Shown here: piece after piece, positions 24,584 to 37,389 of the stretch
How positions within the stretch are numbered: position 1 is the first letter of the stretch
Layout of the letters: each line of letters starts with the position of its first letter
Assembly (NCBI RefSeq): GCF_022539315.1
Contig: NC_066316.1
Coordinates: forward strand, 104,278,179 to 104,342,178
Reading direction: 5' to 3'
Origin: Serinus canaria
Lineage: Eukaryota > Chordata > Aves > Passeriformes > Fringillidae
Length of the DNA stretch: 64,000 nt
Notes under the pieces: generated by a model
Seen by the model: only the letters and a program-made list of their open reading frames with translations
What the model was told of the DNA's origin: nothing
The model's database searches: none
Made by a program: the position numbers and the translations under genes

Positions 24584-27264
24584 ATCCTCCAGAGAAGTAG
24601 AGTGCCATTAAAAAATAAGTATATTTTTTGGATAAAAAATACATTTCTGTATACAGGAAAGAAGGTTCTTAGTAATAGGCTTTAAAGGGCAAAATAAATC
24701 AAAAGAATATTCCTTTCAGTTGCACAGGGAGACTGAAAGAGAATGTCAGACAGTAGAGGTGGAGTGTGTGTTTAGATGCACCAGTTTCAATAAGAGGGAA
24801 CACTGAATGGAAGATAGGGAATTAGAAATTCCTCATACTTTCCTTTCATCTGCAAATGCACTTTTCCAAGGACTGCTCTCAGAGGCAATTTCTAATATGT
24901 TTTCATTCTGCTTTAATCCTTACCCATGTTTTCACTGATCCAGGAGAGTCATCAGGGTGACTTTTAAACTGTGGCTTGTTTTTGTAGAGAGAGGGCTTGT
25001 TCTAGATTTGTAAATATGTAACTTTTACAAGAGTGAAGAGAATGGAGCCATGACTGCAGGATAAATTTTCCTGATGCTGTGGGACTGCAGGAGTTTGGGA
25101 ATTGTTTTTCTGTATTTAATCTGGTTCTTGTACTCCTTTTTTTGAACTTTCCATGGTAGTTATTGATAAGGACAGCATAGAAAATGTGTGTGGGGAAGCT
25201 GTTGTCATTCTTGAAATGTATGACTTATAAAATGGGCTAAGGTTTGGCAATGCAGTTTTTTTAAATGAGGCTGGTGTTAGACATAGATATATTAGCCTTG
25301 TCAGTCTATTAAATAAACTAGAAATCAATCAGTTATATTTTATAGCAGTTTCCATACATTCCTCTGTTCCTCACATCTTTATCTTCACTTTTTAATGGAA
25401 CTAATTTTGTTAAAAGGAGATACTAGGAAATTGCCTCAATTATCTTGCACAAGGCATTCAAGAATGGGTATCTAAAGTAGAAAGTCTTATGTGTAGGTCT
25501 GGTAAATTGATAGAAATGGTTTTAATATTTGTGGTAAAGATCAGACTCCTATTATGAAATGTAGAGAGTGAATATTAATTCACTGAGTGTTGTCTCAGGC
25601 TGTTTTCTTGTTAACAGTCTGCTAAAGAACATGGCATTTCCCATCTGCTCATGAAATAGTCACCAGGTCTACCTCAGGAATGACAGCTGGCTCAGTGTGC
25701 TCTCTGAAATGTGTGTCCTGGATACAAACTGGCTCAGGACTCTCCAATGTTTTCATTGCTGGCATTTTGAAAGGTTTTTCATCCTATACTTGGTGTGTTC
25801 CTTATACTCTTTCACTGAGCATCTGGGGCTGTAAGGATGAAAAGAAGGTTGACCTTAATCTCTACTGCAGTTCATGGCACCTCTCCAGATTTTTGGGCTC
25901 TTTCTGTGTGTGCCAGCAGGACATAAGCATTATTTCAGAGACAGGGTGCCTTTGGCAAGGGCTGATACCAATATCCTTGCAGCCCTTCTTTAGGGTCTCC
26001 AATATGCAGAGTAAACCTAGCAGAGAGCATGCACTGTCTGCCATTATATCCAATTTCCTCAGGATCAGAATGGAGGATCTCCAGGGCTGAATGCAAGGGC
26101 TCTGACAGCATGTGCTACGTCTCAAATAATTCCAAGATGTTCCTATTGGCTCCCAGCTCTCTGTGTGCAACTGTGTGTTGGTGATGATGAAGGAGAGGAG
26201 GTTGGGTAGGTAATATAATTGTCTCCTGTGCATGAATTTCTTTCTCTCATCCAATCCTGCCCTTCATAAGCCATGAACTCACAGACATTTGGCATCAGCT
26301 CCCTGATATCTGGCAAGGGGGTAGCACAGAAAAGGGAAAGATGAACGGAACAAAGCTTGATATTTCATAAGTGGTTTGCAGAACATTAAGGGGGATATTT
26401 TGTTCCAGTAGAATTTAGAATTCCTTGCAAATAAAGCTGGAACACAAAAGCAGTACGCTTTAGGTTTTGGAGACTTAGACCCCTTAACTCTTTTTACTGA
26501 TTTATTTCAATGAATTTCAGATTTTAAATTGCACCTCCTATAATGATTGAATGCACTTTCTGTATACCCAGTATTTATGGTGCAGCTGTTGGCAATGTTA
26601 ATGTGAAAAGCACATCTCCTGAACATTGTCAAGCTCTTATTGTCACCTTTAGTTCCCTGGGAGATGGGGACAGAATTTTATTTCAGATTAAAAGGGAGAA
26701 AACTGTTACCTTTCAGGGAAAACATATATTTATGTTTCTGGGTGTCTCTAAAGTGACTCAGACAAGGAGACACATATTTGAGTTATTGTTACTAGATTTC
26801 ATTATCCCTGGTGCCTGTGTGGCTATACTATATTTTATGCTGCAAGGTTTAGAGTTGTTTTGGAAGGGAGGAGAAGGGAAGCATTTTTTGGATCTTGATG
26901 AGGATGATAAAATGTAAATTCTAAGGGCAAAATTCAGAGGTGATGCTGTTGAGAATGAAAGTTCAATTTTTCATGCGTGACAGTCATTTAAATTCAGGCT
27001 TCGTCTTATCTTTTCTCTCTTCTCCACCTATTTCTGCCTGTTTTTCAATGAGTAAGTATGTCAAAATTAGTGAAAAGTAGATGCTGTTAGCCTATAGGAG
27101 ATATGAATTAAAATCTGATGATAAGAAACCTAGGCTCAAACCCACCACACTAAAGCATCTGACTTCATAATATGTTTTAGAAGTCTAATCAGCAAGTCTT
27201 CCTGAGGTGAATGTTAAAACTGCTCGTGTGGTCAGCAGGCAAAGCAGATGTGTCTGAAGAAATT
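24584..27264. other. No gene recognised
   Basis: Unique DNA. Frames of 136 codons (25680-26090, plus) and 130 codons (25862-26254, minus) overlap each other on opposite strands. A 124-codon frame lies at 26543-26917. None shows a motif, repeat or splice context I can recognise. Confidence 0.45.
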
Positions 27265-27265
27265 C

Positions 27266-27355
27266 AGTCGAGTGCAAGGTGTCCCTGGCCATGGTGAGGG
27301 ACCTGATGATCTTCAAGGAGCCTGCCAACTAAACCTTTCTATGACTCTGTGACTC
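27266..27355 (+). mobile_element. CR1 LINE 3' terminal fragment
   Basis: The sequence 'gtgcaaggtgtccctggccatggtgaggg' continues into 'acctgatgatcttcaagga' and ends in the degenerate tail 'tctatgactctgtgactcc'. This is the CR1 3' UTR with its terminal short repeats. Only about 90 bp is retained. Confidence 0.85.
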
Positions 27356-30280
27356 CAGAGGGAGAATCTGTCCCTCTCAGGTAAGGTACTGGGTTGTACA
27401 GATGCCTTCTCTCCCTGGAAACCCTTTACAATCACCTACCTCTCCCCAGTGATAGTACAAAACTTGTTTCTGGTGATTTGCCTCATTAGGCCTCTGAAAT
27501 TATAGGGGAGATTTTGGTGAAAGAAGGAGGGACTTGATCCTACCCTGACTGAGTCATAGTGAGTACAGGTAGAGCACAACCAAGGGTTGCCAAAGAAATG
27601 CTTCTCCAAGCTCAGGCTCTGACACTGCAAATAGGGTCACCTGCCCAACAGAAATTCAATTGCTAATTCAGGCTCCCAGCTGAAAGCAGGGTCAAAAGCC
27701 TAATTAGGAAACCTAATTAGACATTGAGTGTATGCAAAATAGAGCTCCTCCTTCCTTTCCATCCAACACAACATTATATATATTTAATGGTACAGTATAT
27801 ATTATATGGTACAGTAGTACTATGCATGAATGCAGCACTTCTAATTAATAAGTGATGGTATAAAGACTTAGTACTTAAAATTGACAACTTTTGATGGAAA
27901 AATGTGACCCTATTTAATTGCCATTATTTGATAACGTAAGTATCAATAACAAAAACTATTAAGTTTAACTTGTAACTGCTGCATATGCATTGATTTATAA
28001 TAAATTTAATCTTTTGCTGGAGGGTAGCAAAGGCACAGCAACAGAGCAAATTATATGATGATATTTATAGGACTTGTTTTGATTCTGGGCTCTGCAAACG
28101 TACAAGCAGAACACACACACACCTGAACATGCACCACAGACATCCTAAGAATTCTAGCTTGAAAGGGCAAAATGTTGACCATCAAATAAAGGTAAATAGT
28201 AAATTTGATCATTGTCTTTTAATAAACTGAGGTGGTTTAGCAACAATAGCAAAAGTAAAAGGGAGGAGTGACCTGTAGCTGGCTAGGTGTGTGTGATAAA
28301 GGTTCTCAGGTAGGATTCTGTGCACTGAGGGGAAAAAGCTTACAGATGTCTCTGGGTAGTTGTGAAACACCATGGTACTGCTGCTCCACCGTGGGTGCCT
28401 GGGTCAGAATTCATGCCCAGGAAAGCTCTGTTTGTGCCAAACTCTCGTGGGTGAGCCCAGACTTCTGTTGGTACGAGCTAGTAGGCAATCCTGTCCCTCC
28501 TATTGATGCATGTTTGGCTTTCACTTGGGGGCTGAAATTCTTCTTATTGTTTTTTAACCTTCTGACCAGTTTTTTCAACTGTGCTGGGTCATTTGTGCAC
28601 CAGTGTGTTTTTAGTATTATTGTGAAAAAGCTAGAAAGATGCTATTTAAAAGTCCTGTGGGTGTGCTGACTGTCAACTGCTCATGCAGCAGCAACACGTG
28701 TCTTTGCTTGGCAGAGAAGCTTTTATCCATCAGCCAGAGGGCTGCAGTGTGTCTCCATAAACAGCTCTGAAGTAGCTCTGAATCACCTGAAGAAAAGGTT
28801 GTATTAGACTCTTTAAGAGCCCTTTTTAGTAGATCTACACGATTTCTGACTCCCGAGCTGGCTTTCTCAGAGCCCACTGAGCTCCACCTTTTAACACTGC
28901 TATGGAATGCATCTCACACCTGGATTTAGGTCATCCTTTGCATGGAAAAACATGCCTGAGGCTTAAAAAAAAAATTATTGTGAAAATTCTGTTCTCATAG
29001 AAACAAATAAACAAACAAGCAAAAAAGTACTTCTGATAATGTTCTAACTCAAGTACAGCCTTTGAAGAAACAGGTCTGTCCTAGAAATTGGAGGTGTACA
29101 CAGTGGAAGATAAAGTAGTTATGTAAGCTGCCTCATAATCAATAAGGAGGATGATTCATTCTGTGATAAATTTCTAAAGTAGATGTGGCCTTACTTTATA
29201 TTAAAATGAATTCTCACTTGCTATAATTGGAAATCCTCAAAAAATTACAGAACATAGACTGAAAGAAAAACAGTGGACCAATATCAGCAATGTGGCCTTT
29301 GAAAAGTTACATTTTAGAAGACCTGCAATCACATTTTGAACTGACTAGACTGAGCATCATCATGAGGAAGCTTTCTAGAATTTTGGACGCCTTTCTTATT
29401 TTCCCTAGTGGATTTAAAATCACTTCTATCCAAACCCAGATATTTAATTTAGATAAACTTCAAACTGGTACAAGTTAATTGAACTTTGTATTGAATAGTG
29501 AAGAAATTCATTTGACATTTCTAGAAAAAAGGAAAGAAATAATACACTACATTATAGATTTTCCCCTTATAACAAATTTTCACAATGGAAAGTCTGGTAA
29601 GATCCTTCTTTCATTATTGGAATTTTGCTTTTTATTATTTTCCTGTCTCCTGTTATTTAACTTCTTTGTTTTCTGCCAAAACACCCACAAAATGCAGTGT
29701 CCTGGGTTTTGATTTTTTGCATTATTTCAGGTTATCTAGAGTTTCAGTTTGAATGAGAAATAATGAAAATAGCATATGCCAGTTATTTCCCCTGGCAGAT
29801 GGCTCTCACAGGAGCTTCTACACTACTCAGCTGCATTTATAGGGTAGAAAAAAAATTTAAAATGTCACACAATAAGCCAAAAGATGTTTCATCCAGGGTC
29901 AGAAATTATTTATGGACTTAACATTTAGCACTAAAAAGTGTCCTTCAGTAGCCATTGTTCAATGTGGAATTTTATTTCCTTGGGCTAGATGGCGCTGGAG
30001 TATGTAAAATATCCATTCCTGTTTCGCAGCACAGAGCTTCCTTCTGTTTGGAAAAGGAACAAGCCTTTCCTACATGCAGATATTCAGATCTTTCTTTCTG
30101 TATCGACCAACAAAATGATAACTCTTCTTGTTTTATTTTGAAGGTTATTATAAGTTCCCATCTCACTTGGTATATATTCTGTTAGTGAAGTGTGGCAAAG
30201 CTGCATTTTATACATAGAGGATTCTATATATGCCAAAAAATTGAACATGTGCACAAACCCCACAGACATATTCTGTGAAC
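27356..30280. other. No gene recognised
   Basis: Unique DNA. Two CCTAATTAG sites occur at 27699-27720. A 133-codon frame at 28268-28669 has hydrophobic stretches but no known domain. Several AT-rich segments follow. Confidence 0.45.
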
Positions 30281-33200
30281 ATTTGACTTTTTTTTTTTTT
30301 TACTCTGGAGAAGGAGAAAGAAGCATAAAGGAAGAAGTTGTGTTATTCCCTGGGATAGATTGTGTTTCTAGCAGAGGAAAGGAGGATTTTCAGTCTAAAA
30401 GTCTGGAAGGATTGGGATCTACTGGGGGTGGTGTTGAGCACCTCTCACGTTTTCTGGCACTCTGTTATGCCCCCTCCTAATGAAGCAGGACCTTCTTTCT
30501 GCTGTGTCAGTCCTCTGCATCTCCTTCTCTGCCTTCTCCTTCCCTGCCTCTCTGTGTGGAATTCCAGCCATGGGACTTGTCTTTCTGCTTCAGCCCTGGG
30601 AAGAAGTGACTATAGGTGAGTCCCTACGTGCATCCTCTGCTCAAGTGGTGAAAGAGGAGATGAAATTCATGTCAATTTATGGTGAAATTTGAAAAGTCTA
30701 GTGAAATCCTCTAGAAATGGGAAAGAGTTCCCCTAACAAGACCAAACTGGTTCTCCATTAAGTTAGAGGAAGAAGGACTTGGAGGAGGAGGAGAGAGCCA
30801 TCCCAACCCATCATCCCTGAAAACCCCATGGTCCCAGGGTTGAACTGGGCATTTTCCTGCTGCCACAGAAATTTTCTGTGCTATCATTAGCAGGAAAAAC
30901 TCAGTTATTGGCCAGGCTTTGGAGTGAAGGCAAAATGCAGTAGCTGGAGGAAGGTGGTTCCATGGCCTCAAGTTCCATGGCCACAGAATGTTTTCTGTAA
31001 ATTAACTTCCAAGCTTTCAATACCAGCCAGAGGTGCTTTTCAAATATGACTAGCCAGAGGTAAGAGAAAAGATGCACTAGCCTGAAGGTTTTGTGCTGAA
31101 GTCCTTCATTTGAGGATACCTGTGCAGTAGCAATAAATACAGACTTGCTTGAGCAGCTTCTTTAAATTTGTCTTCTGAATTCTGTATGTGCTACTTTGCT
31201 TTGGGAATAGAAATGAGTTTCACTTGGAGAGTATAAGTTACTCTCTTTGAAAGCTTGCTGGAGTTACTGAAAACTGCTTATAAGTTTTTACATATGTGAT
31301 CTAAGGTTAATTAGGTTTTGTGAAAACACAGATCAGGTATTGATCCTCAGAAAAGAGTTAAAGCAAAGTTCAGAAAAAAAAGAATAGTGAACTGCGTTGT
31401 AATGTATTACACAACACTGCTTATACATCACTTTATTATGCTTTAGATGCCATAGATGTTATTGTTTGGTAGCACAGAAAAGGCTCTGAGGGGCAGGCAG
31501 GGGTTGCTCTGGCACCCTTGCCCATCTCAGGCATCCCTGACTCTCCAGGGGCAATGAAAGGATTGTCCCTCACAGCCCTTTCCTTTCTGGCTCCTGCCTG
31601 CACCTGCACTGTGCTCTCTGCTGTTCTGGGGAGCTGACACAGGCTGTTGGAACCCATGATTTGGATTGCTTTCCCATGGGGTTGGATTGAGCTGCCAGAG
31701 ACAGATTCAGCACAAGTACTGGTGTTGCTGAATGTGGAAGCACAGCAATTACCTGCCTATAGATGTGCTGAAATAAATAATATCTTTATGTATTGGCAGG
31801 ATACTATTACAGATGAAAGAATAAATACCTTTGCTATTTTTGTTAAAATTTTTTCCTCGGGGGCAAAGATCCTTCTATTTTTCATGTACACCCAAAGCAT
31901 GGAATCTAGTTGATGGAACATTTGCCACTGTGCTAATTTTTTCTGCCCTTGCAGATTCAGCTGGAGCAGTGGTTTTTGCTGATCTAGAGAGGTGCTGCCT
32001 TTCCTCTTCCACGCAGCCTCATGCAGTTGTGTTTAGGACCCATTCTTCCATTGCTTGGGCAGTGGGGCTTAAGCTGACTGCACAGTTAAATTAAACACAA
32101 ACTGAGAGCTGAGTTGTTGTTAGTGGCACTGAACTTGTATTTCCTGTCATGCTGCTCGATGTAGAACTGCAGGCAGATTTAGGAATTCTGAGCTTGTTTG
32201 TTTTTGTTTGGTTGTTTCCTCTGAACTTTCTTAATGAGGTTTTTAAGTGTCCTGGAACAAAACTATTTTTAAGGTAGTATTAAATCGATTTGACTTTTAA
32301 GCATAAAAAGGAATTTAAAATTTGTTTTGCTGCTGGAAAAAGGCAATATTGCTTACATCTTGGATCTTGCTTGCTTTGCTCATGTTATTCTTCTCCTGGA
32401 CTATGCTTCTGTGCAAGGATCTCAGTAAATATATGATACAAAAATTACTAGTTTTGGTTCTTCCATACTGACACTTTCTAGAAGATGTCCACATTCTTTT
32501 GATATCAGTAGGAATTGAGGACACTTAGACCTAGTTGGGTTATTACAAGCTCTCGGGAAAATAAACCATTTCAAAATATGTTATTAAAATCAATGAAGAT
32601 GATGAGACTGAAATAACCAACCCAATCTACTTCTCTTGGTGAGCAGAATTGCTGTGGTTCTCCAGCTGTTATTATAGATGCTCTTAAAAGAATATTAAAA
32701 ACAGCTGTCACCTATTTTTTTCCATCAAAATATATGAATTTTAAATAGCTGTTACAGTGAAAGCCAGGTTGACATTCTAGTCTGGAATGAAGAAATAAAT
32801 ATTTGTATTTCTAAAGCAAAGAAGTATAAAAGTAATTTAAATAAGTGGTTCAATTAGAAAAAAAAAAAAAGTATTTTATTTGGCAGCTAATAAGTAATTT
32901 CAGATAGGTAGAAACTGGCAGGATGGTTCCTGATGTTGCATCCAGTGAATGACCTACGTACCAAAACACATCTCTAACAAGGCATTTCTTTGTGATAAAT
33001 TGCAGACATTGTTTACATTGTTTAAGACACAAATCTCCCTTCCTAGCATGCCAGGAAACCCCACTTTGAGAAAAATCTGAGTAGCCCTAAGTTTAGTGCA
33101 TCAGTATGCCAGTGCCTTTTTTTTTTAATATGGGATCTTCAGACAGCATCTGGCTTTTATTCTCTTTTAAGTGAGCAGTTTACCAGGTTTTCTGAGTGTG

Positions 33201-33799
33201 TTGGGCTTTTTTTCCCTTTATCTTCAAAACAGCTTCAGACCCTGTCCTGATCACCATAATGTCCCAGTCGTGCATTACAAGACCTCATCTGTCACATATA
33301 TTTTGGTTTGATTTTCAGCCTTCCCTTGGGTTGTACTTGGTACATCCTTATCATTTCAGCAAATCCTTCCACTTTCAGGAAGCTTCACTTTTTATGTGTT
33401 CTCCCAGCTGTATCTTTCTCTCATACCATAAGTGAAATGATCTGCACTTGGGGCCAGTACTACCTAGCATGCAAAATGATTGGGGTAAATTTAGGAGGTA
33501 GATTAATTGGAACAGAAATCTAAAATGCATGTGATCTAACAAATATCACAAAATCTGTCTCTGCGAATGGAATTCTTTCCAGACACTGTTAGAAATACCT
33601 CTTCTGATGTCAGAGGCACACTGTCTTTAAGAACTTACAGCTACTGGAGGACCTACATTGCAAGCAGTCTTGAGCACAGGGATCTACGAAGTCCTCACCC
33701 ATTTTTAGATCTTCTAAGTCTCTGATGTGATACAGCTTTCAGAGGAAGAGCAAAAATTAAAGGCTGTGGTGAGGAACTTGTTTATTAACACAGGAGACC
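30281..33799. other. No gene recognised
   Basis: Starts with a short T run (30290-30302). A GC-richer segment at 31470-31700 carries no recognisable element. No frame has motif support. Confidence 0.45.
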
Positions 33800-33893
33800 A
33801 CTTTGCCTCAAGTGGTGCAATAAGAGAGAGAGGGTTGGACTAGGTGACCTCTGGAAGTCACTTCCGACATAAATTATCCATGACTTTATAATT
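33800..33893 (+). mobile_element. CR1 LINE 3' terminal fragment
   Basis: It contains 'gggttggactaggtgacctctgg', 'agtcacttccgac' and 'attatccatgactttata', which are the CR1 3' UTR and terminal repeats. It is short and 5'-truncated. Confidence 0.85.
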
Positions 33894-35010
33894 TTTTCAT
33901 TAGCAGTGGACTGGCTGAATACTTGTTTCTCTGTATATGTTCTTAAAAATAAGGAAAATGCTTTTGACTCCTGTGATTTGTATGGCTTCATTTACAATTT
34001 GTCATTTATATTTCAGAACCAAGTTACAATATCTATGGTATCACTATAATTTTTTTTGTTAAAAGATAATTCTAGCTCCATAGTACTTCAGTGTAGTAAA
34101 CAGCTCAAGGGATGATGGGGGAGAATAGCCATAAAAAACCATGAATAATTTGGCCACAATCATAGAAAAGATTTATGGACAAGAAGGAAACACATTTTTT
34201 TCCTAATGCATGAATACTGTTCTATATTTTATGTTCACTTCAGATTATTTTCCCTTCAAATAAATTTAGCCCTATGAATATTTGAAGCCAAGTGTCTAAT
34301 TTCACAGCCAAAATCCTGTGCCAGGCAGTATAGGGTAAGATATCTGATACTGCTGCAGACATAGGCATATTTTAAGGGGAAAGTTTTTGTTTGGCAAAGT
34401 GAATTGCAATTGCACTGAAGAGAAGCCTCCACCTCTACCTTCATTTGTGTAGTACAACTGCTGAACCCATATTAGCAAGATTTTTGATTCTTGCACGTTA
34501 TTAGGTTAAGAAAAGAGCAATCAGGCCTTTAAACTTTAACTTGTCTTCTTGATGTGGTCTGTATGTCCAGCACCTGGGCAGGAGCAACAGTTCAGTCAGG
34601 AGTCCTACTGACTGATATTTCAGCACGGGTCTGTAATGGTCCCAGCTGGCAACCCCTGTTTGTGTGTGGTGTCAGGGGTCCCTGTAAAAGTGTTTCTCCA
34701 CGGTCTTTATTACCTGGGGGTGTTTGTTTGACTGTGTATGTGCACCCAGATGTTGTCACAGACTTCCAGACAAGTCAGCCCATTTGGTACCTTGGTTCCC
34801 TTTCCAGTGGTTTCAGGGTTTGTTCTCCCATCACTTGCTGGTCCATGCCCTTACCAAGCCTCATTACACTCAGGACTTGTTTGCTCTGCCCTGCTGTCTG
34901 CAGCTTGTTATACTCAGGCACTCAGCTCTGGATCAAGGCAAGGTTGTGCTCCCATCACACATTCCTTTGTGACAATGAAGGCAAACTGTCCCGGGATGAA
35001 TTGGAAGAGC
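33894..35010. other. No gene recognised; GC-richer stretch with a 176-codon open frame
   Basis: From 34554 a plus-strand frame runs 176 codons to 35084. Its last 20 or so residues (…WGLVRPYLIYHV) match the CR1 ORF2 C-terminal motif that normally reads like 'ALVRPHLEYCV', so at least that end is decayed LINE sequence. The upstream part, rich in Ser, Leu and Cys, shows no domain I recognise. I do not call it a gene. Confidence 0.45.
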
Positions 35011-35014
35011 TTAT

Positions 35015-35222
35015 CCTGAGGATCAAGAGATGTGATTATGCAGTTTGGGGACTTGTTAGGCCTTACCTGATCTATCACGTCTAGTTGGAGTTTCTCCAGT
35101 TCAAGGGAGACTCTAAAAATTAAAGCTGATCTACTAAATGGCCAGCATGAGGATTGGAGGGTCGGTGGATTTGACATATGAAGAAATAATGAAAAAATAG
35201 GGTTTAGCCTAAAAAACATGAG
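35015..35222 (+). mobile_element. CR1 LINE, ORF2 C-terminal region, left part (split by LTR)
   Basis: The segment 'tgattatgcag', 'cttgttaggccttacctgatct' and 'tcacgtctagttggagtttctccagttcaaggga' matches the CR1 ORF2 region coding for LVRPHLEYCVQFW. It is followed by the 'gccagcatgaggattgg' block, equivalent to CR1 'gccacgaagatgat'. The match stops at the ERVK-type LTR and resumes downstream of it, so one CR1 was interrupted by the later insertion. The last six bases (35217-35222) are the LTR's target duplication. Confidence 0.75.
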
Positions 35223-35538
35223 TGTCACTCGTGCGCCGAGGTCGGGGCAGGAACAGACGAGAGGCAGGATCGTAGCAAAGGTGAAGAAGAACTTTATTCG
35301 AAAAGACCGCGCGGTTTTTATAGAGTGGTACGATAGATTCTGTTCTATTGGCTTACTTACACAAACATCTTTCTCATGCATTGTCCTTGAGAGGAACACA
35401 AAAACAAGGTAGAAAAACAGCACTTGCAAATTGTTTATAGTCAGCAGTTTATCACATCTTTCCAACTCCCTAAAATTTCTCACAAGCCGCTGTGAGAAAC
35501 GCTTGCTGTTTCTCTCTCCCTGTCCCATGGCATCCACA
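35223..35538 (-). mobile_element. Solo LTR, ERVK-type avian retrovirus, with perfect 6-bp target duplication
   Basis: A 316-bp LTR read on the minus strand with TG…CA ends. The flanking CATGAG repeats (35217-35222 and 35539-35544) are identical, as expected for a 6-bp target duplication. On the minus strand there is a TATA box (35315-35322 region) and an AATAAA signal (35293-35298) only about 20 bp later. That implies a very short R region like that of alpharetroviruses. U5 has CpGs and reads pyrimidine-rich. CpG retention (CGCGCGG, GCGCACGAG) and the intact duplication indicate a recent insertion reduced by LTR recombination. The 207-codon minus-strand frame at 34914-35537 is read through the LTR and is an artefact. 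Confidence 0.93.
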
Positions 35539-35892
35539 CATGAGGGTCCAGGAATTTCTAATCATGACTTCCAATTACCTGAAAGGTAGTTATGTTAGGA
35601 GATGGAGGCATTTACTTCAAAAGAGTTCATGCTGACAGTACAGAAAGTACTAGGCACAAGCTGCTTTAAGGGAAGGGTAATTCACTAAAGAAATAAGAAA
35701 ATTTCATCATGGGAAAGTTTTAAAATTTGAATTATTTGTCCAGAAAAGTGGTGGAATCTCTCCTGCAGAAAATTGTTGTTTCCCTTGTTGTTCAAGACTT
35801 GGCTTGACAGGGTGCTTGATGAACCAGGCCTTCAAGAGAGAGTTGGGCCAGATCATCTCAAAAGGTTCCTGACCATTTAAGATATTTCTATT
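35539..35892 (+). mobile_element. CR1 LINE, right part and 3' end (after the LTR)
   Basis: Past the target duplication the CR1 order continues: 'ttacctgaaaggtagttatg', 'gagatggaggca', then degraded sequence. It continues with 'agaaaagtggtggaatctctcctgcagaaa', 'gacagggtgcttgatgaacc', 'gagttgggccagatcatctc' and the tail 'atatttctattatttct'. These cover the end of ORF2 and the 3' UTR. Together with 35015-35222 it forms one old 5'-truncated CR1. Confidence 0.75.
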
Positions 35893-35899
35893 ATTTCTC

Positions 35900-35985
35900 C
35901 CTGCTCATGGCACAGGAGTTGGAACTAGCTGATCTTTAAAGTTCCTTCCAACCCAAGCTACTCTGTGATTTTATAATTCTTTTAA
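35900..35985 (+). mobile_element. Second CR1 3' terminal fragment
   Basis: A separate CR1 3' end, 'catggcacaggagttggaactagctgatctttaaag' followed by 'ttccttccaacccaag' and a tail 'tctgtgattttataattctt', lies directly after the first CR1's tail. Two 3' ends in tandem mean two insertions, or one insertion into another's tail. Confidence 0.85.
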
Positions 35986-37385
35986 TTGTCTATGTATTCA
36001 ACTCAATAAACCTAAAACCTGCTTGCTGCAGGAAGCGATATGTTTTTAGGATATCACAGATTTATTCTGCCCTTAGCTTGATGACACTAGCAGCTGATGA
36101 CAAAAACGTTTTTTAATTCTGTGACCCTTATTAATTATCCAGTAACCTTGAAAAATTTCCCATCGGCCCTTTCACTTATTGAAATTTCTTACATGAACTG
36201 CTTGGATTTTACAGAGGGTTTTTTTTTACCTAGTACCTTACTATCCAATTAGAAAGATAAATAGATAGTGGAAAAATCAATTAAAGCAGAAAAGTTATAA
36301 TGTGTTAAACTAGAATTGGTTCTGACCTGGAAGAATTGGGTTATTATCTAAATATTCCCAAGTCTTGGAATTGCTTTCATCCTGTGGTTGAGCTCTGGTT
36401 GCAGTGAACTTCTTAAGAAAGTTAATATAAATTTTACTCTAAAGAAGGAGTTCTGAAGAGTTCAAAGGTTTCTATATTTACATCATCAAACATTTTAGAT
36501 GCAAAATGAATGATTTTATGCCTCTATTCAGGCTTGTGAAATTATGAGGTCATGGAAAAAGAGGGGTTCTTTTGTTAATTCAACTATTTCCATAATTAAC
36601 ATTCTTTTGGCTACTTGAAGTTTAGCGTGCTATTTCATTAAAATAATGCAATTGCAGATGGAGAAAAAAAAGTTTTTAAAGTATAATTGGTTTTCATTGT
36701 CAATATAGCTTAAAATCCCATTAGCCACAAAATTTCAGCATTGTTTTCCTAATGACTTGCATAATTGGATCATCAGATTTCTCTCCTTTAAAAAAAAAGA
36801 AGAGAAAAAGTCTCATGTGGTGGCTTTAAAGGTTATTTGCATGAATTTTTCCCCCTCAGTGTTACATTTGCACTTTTATTTCCACCAGTGCTGAAAGGTC
36901 AGAAACCTAGCAAGTTAAATGAAATCATGTCAAGAGCAACTAGAGCTCTTACTTCCCCTTTCCTCTCTTTCTTTCTTTTTAGATTCTGACAGCTTCTGGC
37001 AAATGCATGTATGCAACCAGCTTGATTTGGGATCCTTGTCCATCTCAGCCTATTAAGGCAATTTAGAGCTCTCCTCTGGGTCTTTCATGGTGCTGTTCTC
37101 TCTTTTACATCTGCCTGTGGCAAGTTTTGTCACTTCATTTCAAGAATTCCAGTGCACTGGACTGGACTTAAATGAAAACTGTTTTGGACATATTGTAAAA
37201 TAAGGAGTGTTTACACAAAGAAGTGTAGACATTGCCATTAACAAATATTTATAGAGGTCCTACAGTTATACAAGTAAACTAGATCTGCCATACATATTAC
37301 TAGAAAAATTCCCTTCTAATTTTCCACATGTCTCCATTATTACAGGCATCAAACACATTAAAAATAATAGGAAAATTGCATTACT
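35986..37385. other. No gene; candidate conserved noncoding stretch at 36590-36960
   Basis: Repeat-free DNA. At 36590-36960 there are long AT-core motifs such as 'ctaatgacttgcataattgg' and 'ggttatttgcatgaat' (octamer-like), of the kind common in developmental enhancers. This is impression only. Confidence 0.3.
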
Positions 37386-37389
37386 TGGA

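Noticed and set aside
25680..26254. 136- and 130-codon overlapping frames on opposite strands
   Set aside because: Overlap on opposite strands and absence of any motif make chance the best explanation.
34914..35537. 207-codon minus-strand frame
   Set aside because: It runs through an LTR in antisense to the CR1 and has no retroviral or host domain.
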